Positions 23,763-33,509 of a DNA stretch of 42,453 nt are shown piece after piece. The position numbers and the translations under genes are program-made. Location of the stretch: the NCBI RefSeq assembly GCF_027484545.1, contig NZ_JAIXST010000164.1, positions 1 through 42,453 of the forward strand, read 5' to 3'. The stretch comes from Runella sp. (GTDB lineage Bacteria; Bacteroidota; Bacteroidia; Cytophagales; Spirosomataceae). Each line of letters begins with the position of its first letter. Positions within the stretch are counted from its first letter, which is position 1. The notes under the pieces were generated by a model. The model saw only the letters and a program-made list of their open reading frames with translations. It did no database searches and was not told where the DNA came from.

Positions 23763-25289
23763 ATGACCGCCTTCAAGAAGCAACTGTTTTTTTTACTGAT
23801 GTTGGGTTTTCACGTTAGCAGTGCCCAAAAATTCAGCATTGACCCTACTGTTACTTACCAAACTATGCACAGTTTTGGGGCTTCGGATTGCTGGTCCATG
23901 CAGATGATCGGCAGGTATTATCCGATTGAAAAACGCAATAAGATCGCGGAATTGCTTTTCAGTAAGGAGGTTGATGCGACAGGGACCCCCAAAGGAATCG
24001 GGCTATCGATGTGGCGATTTAATATCGGAGCCGGCAGCACTGAACAGGGCACCGAAAGCAAAATCACCAACGAATGGCGCAGGGCGGAATGTTTTTTGGA
24101 AAATGGAAAATACGATTGGAGTAAACAACAGGGTCAACAATGGTTTTTGGAAGCAGCAAAGCGTCACGGTGTTGATTTTACGCTTGGATTTCTTAATTCT
24201 GCCCCTGCTTCGATGACCAAAAACGGATTGGCGATTGGGAGCGGTAGATTGGGTGAATGGAATTTTGATAAGTCAAAAGTGAATGAGTTTGCAAATTTCC
24301 TGACCCAAGTTTCGGCCAAATTTGCCTTTGATTACCTTAGTCCTTTCAACGAACCGCAATGGGATTGGGGGCCAAAATCAAAAACGGGCTTCGGCTCTCA
24401 GGAAGGGACACCCATCAACAATGAAGATATTGCTTGGGCTGCTCGAAAATTAGACAAAACCTTTGGCGAAAGTAAGTTAAAAACGCGCATTGTATTGACT
24501 GAAGCGGCACAAATTGATTATTTGTACAATTCAAAAACCAATCGTTCGGAGGTAAACCAGGACAATCAAATCGAGGCATTTTTTGATAAATCAAGTAAAA
24601 ACTACGTAGGAAACCTGAAATCGGTTGAGCATTTGATTTGCGGCCATAGTTATTTCACTACTTCCCCAACGGACGAACTTGTTAAAAAAAGACAGGCATT
24701 AGGCGATAAACTCAGTCAACAAAATATCAATTATTGGCAGTCTGAATATTGTATTTTGGGTGACAATGCCGGTGAAATTAAAGGAAACAAAGTAGACTTC
24801 GGTATGAAAACAGCCCTCTACGTTGCCAAAGTGATTCATGCGGACCTCACTCACGCCAATGCTTCGGCCTGGCATTGGTGGCTTTCGGTGAGTGCGAATG
24901 ATTTTAAAGACGGTTTGATTTATGTGTCAAACAACGGTGTAAAAGGCGAAAACGACACCAATAAATTTGACGGGGAAATAATTGAATCCAAATTGCTGTG
25001 GGCCTTAGGCAATTATGCCCGATTCATCCGGCCTAACATGCAGCGAATTAAAGCGGAAGTTGACTCTGAAAAGGTGTTAGTGTCAGCCTATAAATCTCAA
25101 AATCAGGTGGTAGTGGTTTTTGTAAACAATGCGGAAAGTCAACGGATGGAGTTGCCAATACTCCGTAAGAATCAGAAAGTCAATGCATTTGTAACCTCTC
25201 AAACGGAGAATTTAGCACATTGGAAAATCAGCACAAACAGTATCGAACTGCCCGCCGAAGCGATAGTAACCGTAGTGATTGCCTACTAA
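23763..25289 (+). CDS. Secreted GH30-family glycoside hydrolase
   Basis: A 508-residue enzyme with a signal peptide (about 1-22, 'FFLLMLGFHVSSAQ'). A (beta/alpha)8 barrel with a C-terminal beta side domain (about 420-508) follows. The catalytic acid/base is E197 in 'LSPFNEPQWDWG' and the nucleophile E328 in 'YWQSEYCIL', both at GH30-type positions. 'MHSFGASDCWSMQ' and 'LGLSMWRFNIGAGS'-like blocks (actual 'IGLSMWRFNIGAG') are family hallmarks. GH30 includes endo-beta-1,6-galactanases, beta-1,6-glucanases and xylanases; the 'WHWWLS' and 'FGASDCW' patterns suggest the galactanase-like branch, with low certainty. It converges on the SusC/SusD operon, so it most likely feeds that PUL. Confidence 0.88.
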   Translation: MTAFKKQLFFLLMLGFHVSSAQKFSIDPTVTYQTMHSFGASDCWSMQMIGRYYPIEKRNKIAELLFSKEVDATGTPKGIGLSMWRFNIGAGSTEQGTESKITNEWRRAECFLENGKYDWSKQQGQQWFLEAAKRHGVDFTLGFLNSAPASMTKNGLAIGSGRLGEWNFDKSKVNEFANFLTQVSAKFAFDYLSPFNEPQWDWGPKSKTGFGSQEGTPINNEDIAWAARKLDKTFGESKLKTRIVLTEAAQIDYLYNSKTNRSEVNQDNQIEAFFDKSSKNYVGNLKSVEHLICGHSYFTTSPTDELVKKRQALGDKLSQQNINYWQSEYCILGDNAGEIKGNKVDFGMKTALYVAKVIHADLTHANASAWHWWLSVSANDFKDGLIYVSNNGVKGENDTNKFDGEIIESKLLWALGNYARFIRPNMQRIKAEVDSEKVLVSAYKSQNQVVVVFVNNAESQRMELPILRKNQKVNAFVTSQTENLAHWKISTNSIELPAEAIVTVVIAY

Positions 25290-25318
25290 AATAATTCAAC
25301 AGGAGAAAATTGCAAAAA

Positions 25319-25348
25319 TCTGTGGTCAGTGCGCACACTGACCACAGA
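25319..25348. terminator. Perfect 13-bp inverted repeat between convergent GH30 and PUL operon
   Basis: TCTGTGGTCAGTG (25319-25331) pairs exactly with CACTGACCACAGA (25336-25348) across the four-base loop CGCA. It lies 30 bp after the GH30 stop and 7 bp from the stop of the minus-strand PUL operon, so it can terminate both. U-tracts are modest. Confidence 0.75.
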
Positions 25349-25355
25349 AATGATA

Positions 25356-26348
25356 TTATTTCATTGTGTATCGCTTGATACTGATCTTGGCACTCTTTGT
25401 AGTATTATCAATTGAATTTACATAGATGTAGGCTCTGTACTTACCGTCGGCCGTTTCTACCCATGCACCTGACTCCGCTTTCAGGTTGATGGCAAAATCT
25501 GGAGATCCGGATAAATCAAGTTGCTGAAAATCCACGTCGTCGATGTAAATACCGTATTGTAACCTTGCAAGGTGGAAGTCCCGCAACGCCCATACCTTGT
25601 TGATTTTTGCACTTTTGCTTACTCCTGCGGGAAGGGTTACGCCGGGAAGATAGGTCTTGGCGGAAGGTGCTACCAATGCATGGAGGAAAGTCACATTCGG
25701 AACGACGCGGTACAAATAGACCAAATCAATTTTGGCAGCATTTGTTGCAGCCGCAGCAGGTCCGTAAACAGCCATATCCTCAATGGAAATATAGGCAGCA
25801 TCGTTGTCTTTCACCGCGAGGTCAAGCACCATGTCCATCTCTGCGATTTTATACGGCCCCATCTTATAGCTTACCGTTTGACCGTTGCTGGCCTTGGCCG
25901 AAAATGTAAAACTTACTTCCTTGCCTTTTGCAGAAGCCGGGATCCGATAAAAATACCGAAGTGTAGCAGCGATTGTATCCTTGGTAAAGGTCACCGTTGT
26001 TTTATTTCCGCTGTTGACCGATTTACTTCCTACATCAACTCCTACATCCTGGCCGCTGCCATTGGTAGAATAGGATTTGTTATCAAGATAGGTTGCTTCG
26101 GCTCCGGCAATGGAGGCTTCCACCTCAGCCGAAACCAATTTGCCCAATGATTTTGGAATGGCAATCCCATACGCAAACTCGATGTTTAAACCGACCAGAT
26201 TAGGCCCAAGAGTTCTCTTAATGACATCGTTCCGAAGTTCTTGCGGCAAGGTAGGTACTGCGTATTGCTCATCTTCACATGCCGACATCAACAGCACTAA
26301 TGAAAGAAGAGGAAGGCAAGACAATAATTTATAGTTCATGATTTTCAT
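25356..26348 (-). CDS. PUL surface lipoprotein, DUF4466-like
   Basis: A 330-residue lipoprotein. The lipobox 'LMSAC' puts the lipidated cysteine at residue 24, followed by acidic residues (EDE) as in Bacteroidota surface-export signals. The body has 'ELRNDVIKRTLGPNLVGLNI', 'VSAEVEASIAGAEATYL' and 'KMGPYKIAEMDMVLDLAV', which match my memory of the DUF4466 family found beside susCD pairs; beta-sandwich domains are expected. It is the last gene of the PUL operon, 13 bp after the small lipoprotein. Likely role: glycan binding at the cell surface (SusE/F-like position), an inference from context. Confidence 0.75.
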   Translation of the reverse strand: MKIMNYKLLSCLPLLSLVLLMSACEDEQYAVPTLPQELRNDVIKRTLGPNLVGLNIEFAYGIAIPKSLGKLVSAEVEASIAGAEATYLDNKSYSTNGSGQDVGVDVGSKSVNSGNKTTVTFTKDTIAATLRYFYRIPASAKGKEVSFTFSAKASNGQTVSYKMGPYKIAEMDMVLDLAVKDNDAAYISIEDMAVYGPAAAATNAAKIDLVYLYRVVPNVTFLHALVAPSAKTYLPGVTLPAGVSKSAKINKVWALRDFHLARLQYGIYIDDVDFQQLDLSGSPDFAINLKAESGAWVETADGKYRAYIYVNSIDNTTKSAKISIKRYTMK

Positions 26349-26360
26349 TGAATTAAAGAA

Positions 26361-26765
26361 TTACAGTTTCTGAACAGTAACATTTAATGTGTATTCTTTT
26401 TTGATCTTACGATTCCCCGAAACGACCGTGTATTTCTTAGGATTCGCCAAATCTGAAAAATCCACTTTACCGGTAATTTTCGGATCAAGTTTCGCATCGG
26501 TTACGAGGGAGAATTGCGGATACAGATTTTTAAGGTCTGTACCGTAAGCCACCTCTACGTTTACTGTCTGTGCTACTGTATCTATCACAGCGGCTTTGGT
26601 TCTTACGGTTTGAAAATCGGAACCAAGCATTTCAAAGTTACTCACGTAACATTGTGTTCTGGTGGTAATGAGCAGACCATCTTCGTCAATGGGAAATTCT
26701 TCATTACAGGCCACTAATGCCAGTGTAAAGAATAAAGTGCTCATTAGTTTGATATATTTTACCAT
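26361..26765 (-). CDS. Small PUL lipoprotein with DUF5018-like Ig domain
   Basis: A 134-residue lipoprotein. The lipobox 'LALVAC' gives a lipidated C20 followed by NEE. One beta-sandwich domain follows: 'NVEVAYGTDLKNLYPQFSL', then 'KVDFSDLANPKKYTV' and 'KEYTLNVTVQKL'. The GTDL...P pattern and final YTV-x-V strands are typical of DUF5018/DUF1735-type modules in PUL lipoproteins. It sits between SusD and the DUF4466-like gene, closely spaced on the same strand. Its single domain makes it shorter than usual SusE-like proteins; it may be an adaptor. Confidence 0.75.
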   Translation of the reverse strand: MVKYIKLMSTLFFTLALVACNEEFPIDEDGLLITTRTQCYVSNFEMLGSDFQTVRTKAAVIDTVAQTVNVEVAYGTDLKNLYPQFSLVTDAKLDPKITGKVDFSDLANPKKYTVVSGNRKIKKEYTLNVTVQKL

Positions 26766-26806
26766 TGTATTTCTTTTTTATCGGTTGTAAAAATCCGGGG
26801 CGTGAA

Positions 26807-28654
26807 TTATAACCAAGGTCTATTTTGGCTCAGATTCGGATTACGGTCGCGCTCGGCAGTTGGAATTCTAAAGATGTAAGCTTGTTGGTAAGCCAACTCT
26901 GAAGCGTTTTGGAAGTATTGGCTGATATTCGCCCCGTGGGTATCAATGGTCCATACACCTAAGCCCTGAGGAGGTCCCCATATTCTTTCCAACGCTCTCC
27001 AGCGGCGAAGGTCAAATCCGCGTTGTCCTTCTGCCAAAAGCTCCACAATGCGTTCCTGCTCAATAGCGGCAAAGAAGGCAGCTGCATTTGCTGTTTTGTC
27101 GGCCTTCAAAGCCGGAAGATTACCACGGCGGCGAACTCGATTGACGAGGGCGATGGCATCGGCTTGTGGCCCCGTTGCAAAATTGGTGGCTTCGGCATAC
27201 ATCAGAAATACATCGGCAAGGCGCATAACAGGATAATTGTAATCGCCGTCGCTGCGTCCTTGTCCGGCGTAGTTTCTCAGGAATTTACGGAATACGTATC
27301 CCGAATTACTGCCGTCGGTATTGTAAGTAATATAAGATACACCATCAATGACCACGGGTACGTTCCAGGTCTTGTAGATAAAAGGACACCAGCCGGTCGA
27401 TTTCAGCGAGTTCATACCCACACTTACTTCAAAATCCCACATGATGGAAGATTTCATCCTAAAGTCGCGGTTTTTGTAACTGTTTGGGTTTACGGCTGAG
27501 TTTAAGGTTGTTCTGGCTCCGGCATTGGCTGCATTGATCGGAATCAATTTAGGAGCAAAATCACCGGTAATCGTAGACTGGTACCGGTTGGCAATTTCGT
27601 AGCGGGGTGATACCCAACACTGAGAACCTTCGTGGGAACGTCCAGCCACATCACGCATCAATTCTTCTCCCTGACTTGTGCCTGTTCCACCATGCGTGAA
27701 TCCCATGATGATTTCAGGATCGTTGTTGGCGATAGGCGTAAACAGGTAATAATAGTTAGGCAGTTTGTCTGCTTTCCCTAAAGAATCAATTTCTCCCGGT
27801 TCACCGTTACGGAAGAGATTCAATCCATAATTGTTGATTACTGCCTTGAAATCATCAGCTGCCGCATTGTAAGCGGCAGTTGCTGCATTGGCATCTGGTT
27901 TAAAAGTGTCCAGTTCCGGCCACCCAAATTTATTCCAACTGGCCCAGTACAGTTGTAATTTACCTCTAAATGCCAAGGCCGCTGGTTTTCCCGCACGTCC
28001 GGTAGCAGAAGCCTTTGCCGGAAGCTTATCGAATGCATACGTAAAGTCAGCCACAATAGAATCCTTTACCTGTGCAATCGGCAATCGTGACAAATTGGAA
28101 ACTTCAGCGTTATCGTTGATCACCTTACTGATGTAGGGTACATCGCCCCACATAGAGATGAGTCTGAAATAGACCATTCCGCGCAGAAGTTTTGCTTCGC
28201 CTACGATTGTTTCCAGTTTGGGTTTAGAGGCAGGGCTTGCCGTGAGAATCATTTTATTAACGTTCTCAATCACGTAATTGGCGCGGTTCACCCCACCATA
28301 CAGATAACGCCACATTTTCACAAATGCGCCACCATATCCCGAGGGGTTGAAGTTCCCATCCTGGTAAGCATCGCCCAAACGTAGGGTTCCGCTAGTAGCA
28401 CTCGTACCTCTGGCCCGAACGTATTCGCCGTGGCCATCCATGTAATAATCACGGTCAAACAGGGGGCGAATAGAGGAATAGGCGCCCTGCAGAGCGAAAG
28501 TAGCGTCGTCTTCTGTTTTCCAGAATACATTGGCTCCCAATTCGGTGGTCGGTTCCAGTTCAAGTATACCCGGTGTACATGAACTTGCGATGGCCATTAC
28601 AACCGCAAGCGCCGACACAGCAACTATTTTTGAGATCATTTTTTTCATCTTCAT
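26807..28654 (-). CDS. SusD/RagB-family nutrient-binding outer-membrane lipoprotein
   Basis: A 615-residue surface lipoprotein. The signal ends in 'AIASSC' with lipidated C26. 'ILELEPTTELGANVFWKTED' and 'ALQGAYSSIRPL' are the standard SusD start, tetratricopeptide-like helices follow (about 90-300), and the C-terminal 'YPVMRLADVFLMYAEA' and 'IEQERIVELLAEGQRGFDLRRW' blocks are diagnostic. It caps the SusC channel and binds the glycan. The gene starts 7 bp after the SusC stop, a tight operon. The length is at the upper end of the normal 500-650 range. Confidence 0.96.
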   Translation of the reverse strand: MKMKKMISKIVAVSALAVVMAIASSCTPGILELEPTTELGANVFWKTEDDATFALQGAYSSIRPLFDRDYYMDGHGEYVRARGTSATSGTLRLGDAYQDGNFNPSGYGGAFVKMWRYLYGGVNRANYVIENVNKMILTASPASKPKLETIVGEAKLLRGMVYFRLISMWGDVPYISKVINDNAEVSNLSRLPIAQVKDSIVADFTYAFDKLPAKASATGRAGKPAALAFRGKLQLYWASWNKFGWPELDTFKPDANAATAAYNAAADDFKAVINNYGLNLFRNGEPGEIDSLGKADKLPNYYYLFTPIANNDPEIIMGFTHGGTGTSQGEELMRDVAGRSHEGSQCWVSPRYEIANRYQSTITGDFAPKLIPINAANAGARTTLNSAVNPNSYKNRDFRMKSSIMWDFEVSVGMNSLKSTGWCPFIYKTWNVPVVIDGVSYITYNTDGSNSGYVFRKFLRNYAGQGRSDGDYNYPVMRLADVFLMYAEATNFATGPQADAIALVNRVRRRGNLPALKADKTANAAAFFAAIEQERIVELLAEGQRGFDLRRWRALERIWGPPQGLGVWTIDTHGANISQYFQNASELAYQQAYIFRIPTAERDRNPNLSQNRPWL

Positions 28655-28660
28655 ACAATT

Positions 28661-31600
28661 TTAGATACCAATGTTGATACCTGCTGAATAGGATTTGGTC
28701 AAAGGATACGCATCACTTCTGTTTCCTTGCATTTCGGGATCCAAACCGCGGTATTTCGTGAACGTTTTCAGGTTTTCGGACGAGAGATAGAGGCGGAAAC
28801 TGCTAAGCCCAATTTTCTTAAGCAACATAGTTGGCAGACTGTAGCCCACCTGAAGGTTTTTTACGCGCAGATAATTCAGGTTATCGAGCCAGAAAGTCGT
28901 TTCTTCCCGGTTACCATTTCCGTTCAATCTAGGCCAGCCTCCGTTACGGTTCTCCGGGGTCCATGGATTAGTTATGTGCAACTCGTTGAACGCATAGCGT
29001 TGCGCACCGATACCGGTGTTGTTGTAGTTATTGATCCAGAAATCTTTCCGACCCGTAGACCCTTGCAGCAACAAAGAAAGGTCAAATCCTCTCCAGGAAA
29101 CATTCGCGTTCAAAGAGAAATTGGTCGTAGGACGGAGGCGTTGAATGTTTGGATCGGCTACTTTATCGTTGTCATCAATTTTGCCGTCGCCGTTCACGTC
29201 TTTCCGAAGAATGTCTCCCGGGGAAGCCCCCTGAGGAGTTGCATTGTATACATCCTGCCAGGTTTGCGCTATTCCTATGTCCTGATAAGTGTATAAAAAC
29301 CCATAAGGCATACCAATAAAAGCTTGATTTCCTGAGTTTTGCGATGTCCTGCTCAAAAATTCATTCCATTGTTCGAGTTTGGTGCGGTTATAGGAGGCAT
29401 TGACACTCACTGCATAATTGATATCTCCTTTTCTGTCTCTCCAAGTAAGGTTACCTTCAATCCCTTTGTTGCGAAGATTACCAATGTTCTTACGCGGCGC
29501 ATCGTAGGCCCCCGTAAGCAGCAGCGACATATCAGAAGGCCGGTTCATGCCCGTAGTCAAACGATTGTAATAGTCAATTTCAGCAGTCAGTCGGTTGTTA
29601 AGAAATCCCAAGTCGAGTCCTAAGTTAAAGACACTGGTGTTTTCCCAAGATAGATTTTTGTTCACCAGTTTGCGGTTAACAAAACCTTTCACAATACTTC
29701 CGCCGATCATGTAGTTACTAGCACCCAAAGTGGATTGCTGTTCATACCTGCCCACCCCACTGTTGTTACCAAGGCTACCGTAGGAAGCCCGAAGCTTACC
29801 GTTGTTGAGGAACCTACCCGTGCGAGCACTGATAAATGTTTCTTCGGTGAATCGCCATCCAACCGCCGCTGAAGGGAAAAATCCGAACTGGTTGCCCGGT
29901 AGAAATTTCGAGGAACCGTCGGAACGGAAGTTAAGCTCTAACAGGTATTTATCGTAAGCTGTGTAATTAACACGTCCAATGAAGGACTTAAGTCCCTCAG
30001 TACTTGAATTTCCACCAGTCGACTGAATATCCGTTAAAGCAGCGTCAACTTCATGCAAAGAAGGATACAAACGATCATTTCGTGAAGAGCTTTGCGAACG
30101 GTCGTACCAAAATTCTTCGCTATAAACCACCAACGCACCCAAAACATGGTTCTTTGCAATCGTTTTATTATAGTTCAAACGGCCATTTAACATCGTTTTA
30201 TAACCGGTTTGCGTAAAGTTACCAACCCCTGCGTTTGCACCCACATACACCCGGCTGCCGAGCGCTTTGGTCTGAAAGTTGTAAGACTGGTTGGGCATAT
30301 TGGCATTCCAGCGGAATTGGTTATAATAATTCAAGGCATAATCGACCCTTGCCGTCAATCCCGGAATCGGAGACCAATCCAAGTACATATTAGTGTTTGC
30401 TTCCTGACGGTCCTGACGGTTCAGGTTATTCTGATAAACCGTGTAGGGGTTGTAAGCCTGTGGGTCTTCGTTGTAAGCCATAACACCACCATAATAACCC
30501 GTGACCGGGTCAAAAGGAAGAATTCCTGAAATAGCATATTGCATATCAAATCCAGCGGTGTTTGCAGGATCACTGTCTGTAAATCCTTCTTCCAGCGCAT
30601 ACGTCAGTTTTGACCAGTTACCGTTGAATTTAATACCCGTATTAATGTTCTTACGAATTTTATAATCGTAGTTGAAGCGAGCGTTGTAACGTTTGTAGTC
30701 ATTGTTGATTTGAAGCCCTTTTTCGCCCATCATCCCGACAGATACAAAGAAATTTGACTTGTCACCGCCCCCTGATGCGGACAAATTATGATTCTGAATA
30801 GCTCCGTTTCTCATGATGATGTTCCACCAGTCAGTATTTGGAAAGGCGACTGGATCAATCAAACCCATCGCAAGCCACTGGTCAACCGTACCGTCTTTGA
30901 AGTTGGAATTTGACCTAAGCGTATTTACTGCGGCGGCTTGCTGGTGCAGCGTCAGTGCACGGGGATAATCGGCTAAAAAGTCAAACGCCTTGGTAGGCAC
31001 CTGAACCGCATAGTTGCTTGAGAAATTGATGCTTGCTTTTTCCTGCCCCTTACCAGACTTAGTGGTAATCAAAATTACCCCGTTTGCTGCTCTGGAGCCA
31101 TATACGGAAGAAGACGTAGCATCTTTAAGCACCGAAATCGTTTCGATATCATTGATGTTGATACGGTTGATGTCAACATCGGGCATTCCATCCACCACTA
31201 CCAAAGGACTGGCGTTGTTAACTGTTCCCAGACCGCGAATGATCAATGCGGCACCGTTACGTCCAGCCATACCTGATCCTTGCGTGACCGCGAGGCCCGG
31301 AACAAGCCCTGACAATCCGGAAGAAACGTTGGAGAGCGAACGACCGGTGATTTTGTCATCTATTTTAATGGCAGAAACCGCACCGGTCAGGTTGACCTTT
31401 TTCTGGGTGCCGTATCCCACCACCACCACTTCTTCCAATGCCTTATTGTCGGCAGCCAGTTGAATGGCAATATTGGTCTGATTACCCACCGCAATTTCCT
31501 TTTGAAGATACCCAACGTAGCTAAAAACCAGTACTGCTGATTTATCCGGGACATTAAAGGAATACATACCATTCGCATCGGTGATTGTGCCTCGCTGTGT

Positions 31601-32095
31601 TCCCTTGAGAATAATGCTTACCCCGGGCAGACTTTCCCCTTTTTCGTCGGTGACTTTACCAGTGACGGTTATATCCAGATTTATTTTCCGAATATCGCTT
31701 TTTAACTCCGGCACTGACGCTTTTGGTGTCAATTCACGTTTTTTAAGAATAATAAACTCCCCATTGATTTGATAATCAACACTATAAGGAGCCAGAAGTT
31801 GTTGAAGAACGTTTTCCAGAGGCTCGTTCTTTAAATTAATAGATACTTTGGCTTCGGCCGGAAATATGCCCGGCAAATAGGTGAATCGGACATTGGCCTT
31901 ATGGCCTACGGTAGTCAGTGCTTTTACGATCTCTTTATTGTTAAATTGAATCGTCACCGTTCGTTTCATTAAATCCAGTGCGTCTTCCTTTCCTGCAAAG
32001 ACCTGTGTTGCCAGCATAAGAATGAAAAAACCAGCCGTAATCGGTATTTTCAGCAGCAGCACCGTTTTGGGCTTGGTTTTGAAAAATTTTTCCAT
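28661..32095 (-). CDS. SusC/RagA-family TonB-linked outer-membrane transporter with STN domain
   Basis: An 1144-residue outer-membrane importer. A signal peptide (about 1-34) is followed by an STN domain (about 45-118, 'ALTTVGHKANVRFTYLPG'), a CarboxypepD_reg beta domain (about 143-215, 'GKVTDEKGESLPGVSIILKG'), the TonB-box-like 'ALEEVVVVGYGTQKK' and a plug with 'VDGMPDVDINRININDIETI' and 'SVYGSRAANGVILI'. The 22-strand barrel ends 'YPLTKSYSAGINIGI'. The STN domain is the part that contacts FecR anti-sigma factors, matching the sigma/FecR pair immediately upstream. It imports oligosaccharide bound by SusD. The 183-bp leader contains two hairpins. Confidence 0.96.
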   Translation of the reverse strand: MEKFFKTKPKTVLLLKIPITAGFFILMLATQVFAGKEDALDLMKRTVTIQFNNKEIVKALTTVGHKANVRFTYLPGIFPAEAKVSINLKNEPLENVLQQLLAPYSVDYQINGEFIILKKRELTPKASVPELKSDIRKINLDITVTGKVTDEKGESLPGVSIILKGTQRGTITDANGMYSFNVPDKSAVLVFSYVGYLQKEIAVGNQTNIAIQLAADNKALEEVVVVGYGTQKKVNLTGAVSAIKIDDKITGRSLSNVSSGLSGLVPGLAVTQGSGMAGRNGAALIIRGLGTVNNASPLVVVDGMPDVDINRININDIETISVLKDATSSSVYGSRAANGVILITTKSGKGQEKASINFSSNYAVQVPTKAFDFLADYPRALTLHQQAAAVNTLRSNSNFKDGTVDQWLAMGLIDPVAFPNTDWWNIIMRNGAIQNHNLSASGGGDKSNFFVSVGMMGEKGLQINNDYKRYNARFNYDYKIRKNINTGIKFNGNWSKLTYALEEGFTDSDPANTAGFDMQYAISGILPFDPVTGYYGGVMAYNEDPQAYNPYTVYQNNLNRQDRQEANTNMYLDWSPIPGLTARVDYALNYYNQFRWNANMPNQSYNFQTKALGSRVYVGANAGVGNFTQTGYKTMLNGRLNYNKTIAKNHVLGALVVYSEEFWYDRSQSSSRNDRLYPSLHEVDAALTDIQSTGGNSSTEGLKSFIGRVNYTAYDKYLLELNFRSDGSSKFLPGNQFGFFPSAAVGWRFTEETFISARTGRFLNNGKLRASYGSLGNNSGVGRYEQQSTLGASNYMIGGSIVKGFVNRKLVNKNLSWENTSVFNLGLDLGFLNNRLTAEIDYYNRLTTGMNRPSDMSLLLTGAYDAPRKNIGNLRNKGIEGNLTWRDRKGDINYAVSVNASYNRTKLEQWNEFLSRTSQNSGNQAFIGMPYGFLYTYQDIGIAQTWQDVYNATPQGASPGDILRKDVNGDGKIDDNDKVADPNIQRLRPTTNFSLNANVSWRGFDLSLLLQGSTGRKDFWINNYNNTGIGAQRYAFNELHITNPWTPENRNGGWPRLNGNGNREETTFWLDNLNYLRVKNLQVGYSLPTMLLKKIGLSSFRLYLSSENLKTFTKYRGLDPEMQGNRSDAYPLTKSYSAGINIGI

Positions 32096-32140
32096 GGTTT
32101 ACTCTTGTTTTAAAGGGTTCCTAAATAGAACTTACAATTT

Positions 32141-32220
32141 CCGCCCTTGATTGAACCGAAAAATCGTCACTCAAGGAGGGCGGGAGGCTTTTCCGCCGAA
32201 AACGCGACCTGCTTTCGGCG
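32141..32220 (-). promoter_or_regulatory. Two consecutive hairpins in the SusC leader
   Basis: Between fecR and susC two inverted repeats follow each other. CGCCGAAA (32194-32201) pairs with TTTCGGCG (32213-32220), 8 bp with an 11-base loop. CCGCCCTTGA (32141-32150) pairs with TCAAG/GGGCGG (32171-32183) with a two-base bulge. Neither has a U-tract on the minus strand, so simple terminators are unlikely. They could stabilise or regulate the susC mRNA, or be an attenuator or processing site after fecR. Confidence 0.5.
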
Positions 32221-32278
32221 CTTATGGATTGAGTCAATTTTTTATCATAGTTTTTGGGGGTTTGTGGTTAAAGAATAG

Positions 32279-33373
32279 TTAAAGATTACAAGTTACTCCG
32301 GAAATCACTATTTCCGTTCCAAACACTTCATAGGTGGCCCCGATAGTTTGGCATACGATATCGAGCTTGCGAAATAAAGGCAGATCCCCTAAGGGTGCGG
32401 TGACCCTACAGGATTCAAATAAGTTGGAATCTCGGCGAATGGTGACACCATAGGCATTTTCAAGGTCATTGAGAATAGTATTTACGGAGGTATTGGTATA
32501 AAGGAACTCTTTTGCATTCCCGGTATCTGTAAGCTGTATAGGCTGTGCCACAAGGCCCTTTTCAAAAGCGTTAGTAGCAGCATCAAAAACAACTCTCTGA
32601 TTGGGGTATAGGTATATGGCATGATTTGCTTTTTGATTTCCCGACTCATCCAACTTATCCGTAGCGTATACCATCACTTTTCCGGAAGTTACCGATACGC
32701 TGCTTTTTGCCTTTCCCGTATTGGACACTACCTTGAAGCTGGTGCCAATTACCCGCACAATGATATGACCGGCATAGACCAGAAAAGGCTTAGAACTGTC
32801 TTTGGCCACTTCGAAAAATCCCTCTCCATCGAGATAAACGACTCTTTTGTTTGCTGAAAAATCAGAATAGCTCAATTTACTTCCCGGTTTCAGCTTTACT
32901 TTAGTTCCATCTTTTAACAAAATCGTTTGTTGACTTTTTGTAGAATTTACCTTTTCCTTCAGGGAAATTTCGGCTTGGCCTATTTGCCTTTCATAGTCTA
33001 ACGGCACATCATTAAACGTTGATTGGAGGCTCCAAACTAACCCGCCAACAAGGACAAGGGTAGCTGCTACTATCCACCACCGATAGAATGTCAACGGTAA
33101 ACGAGATGGTTCAGACTCTAAATTGAAATCATCAATGGAATTCTCTACCTGAGTCCAAATGTCCTCTTTTATATTCTTATCAACCGGAACCTGAAGTCGG
33201 TGCAAAGACATAAACAGGGCTCCGGCAAGCGTCATACTGTTGATTTTGTCCGGATATTGCTCCTTGAAATTCTCCCAAAACAATGACTCTTCGCGTCCGT
33301 TGCATAGAATCCATTTACGGAAGCGTTCATCATTGAGGAAATCTTCCAGTTTATAACTGCTGTAATTTTTCAA
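32279..33373 (-). CDS. FecR-family anti-sigma factor
   Basis: A 364-residue inner-membrane regulator. An N-terminal cytoplasmic sigma-binding segment (about 1-88) is followed by one membrane helix ('WWIVAATLVLVGGLVWSL', about 92-110). A FecR domain (about 135-235, 'ILLKDGTKVKLKPGSKLSYS', 'RVVYLDGEGFFEVAKD') and a C-terminal DUF4974-like domain (about 285-362, 'NTILNDLENAYGVTI') complete it. It would hold the ECF sigma factor inactive until SusC signals through the STN domain. It lies 136 bp after the sigma gene and 183 bp before susC. A TTG/CTCCTTTG pair near 33420 might be its own promoter, but it fits the consensus poorly. Confidence 0.92.
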   Translation of the reverse strand: MKNYSSYKLEDFLNDERFRKWILCNGREESLFWENFKEQYPDKINSMTLAGALFMSLHRLQVPVDKNIKEDIWTQVENSIDDFNLESEPSRLPLTFYRWWIVAATLVLVGGLVWSLQSTFNDVPLDYERQIGQAEISLKEKVNSTKSQQTILLKDGTKVKLKPGSKLSYSDFSANKRVVYLDGEGFFEVAKDSSKPFLVYAGHIIVRVIGTSFKVVSNTGKAKSSVSVTSGKVMVYATDKLDESGNQKANHAIYLYPNQRVVFDAATNAFEKGLVAQPIQLTDTGNAKEFLYTNTSVNTILNDLENAYGVTIRRDSNLFESCRVTAPLGDLPLFRKLDIVCQTIGATYEVFGTEIVISGVTCNL

Positions 33374-33509
33374 AGTCTGAATAAATAAAATCCATCGCTT
33401 ATTGTATTATATATATACAAAGGAGGATTTATTCCATTTGACCCAACGGAATTTTATATTTTTTTTTAGAAAACTGATAAATGAAGTTTTAACGTTGAGA
33501 AACAGCACT

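Noticed and set aside
23591-23818. 75-codon plus-strand frame before GH30
   Set aside because: It runs into the GH30 gene in another frame and has no recognisable domain, so it is not annotated.
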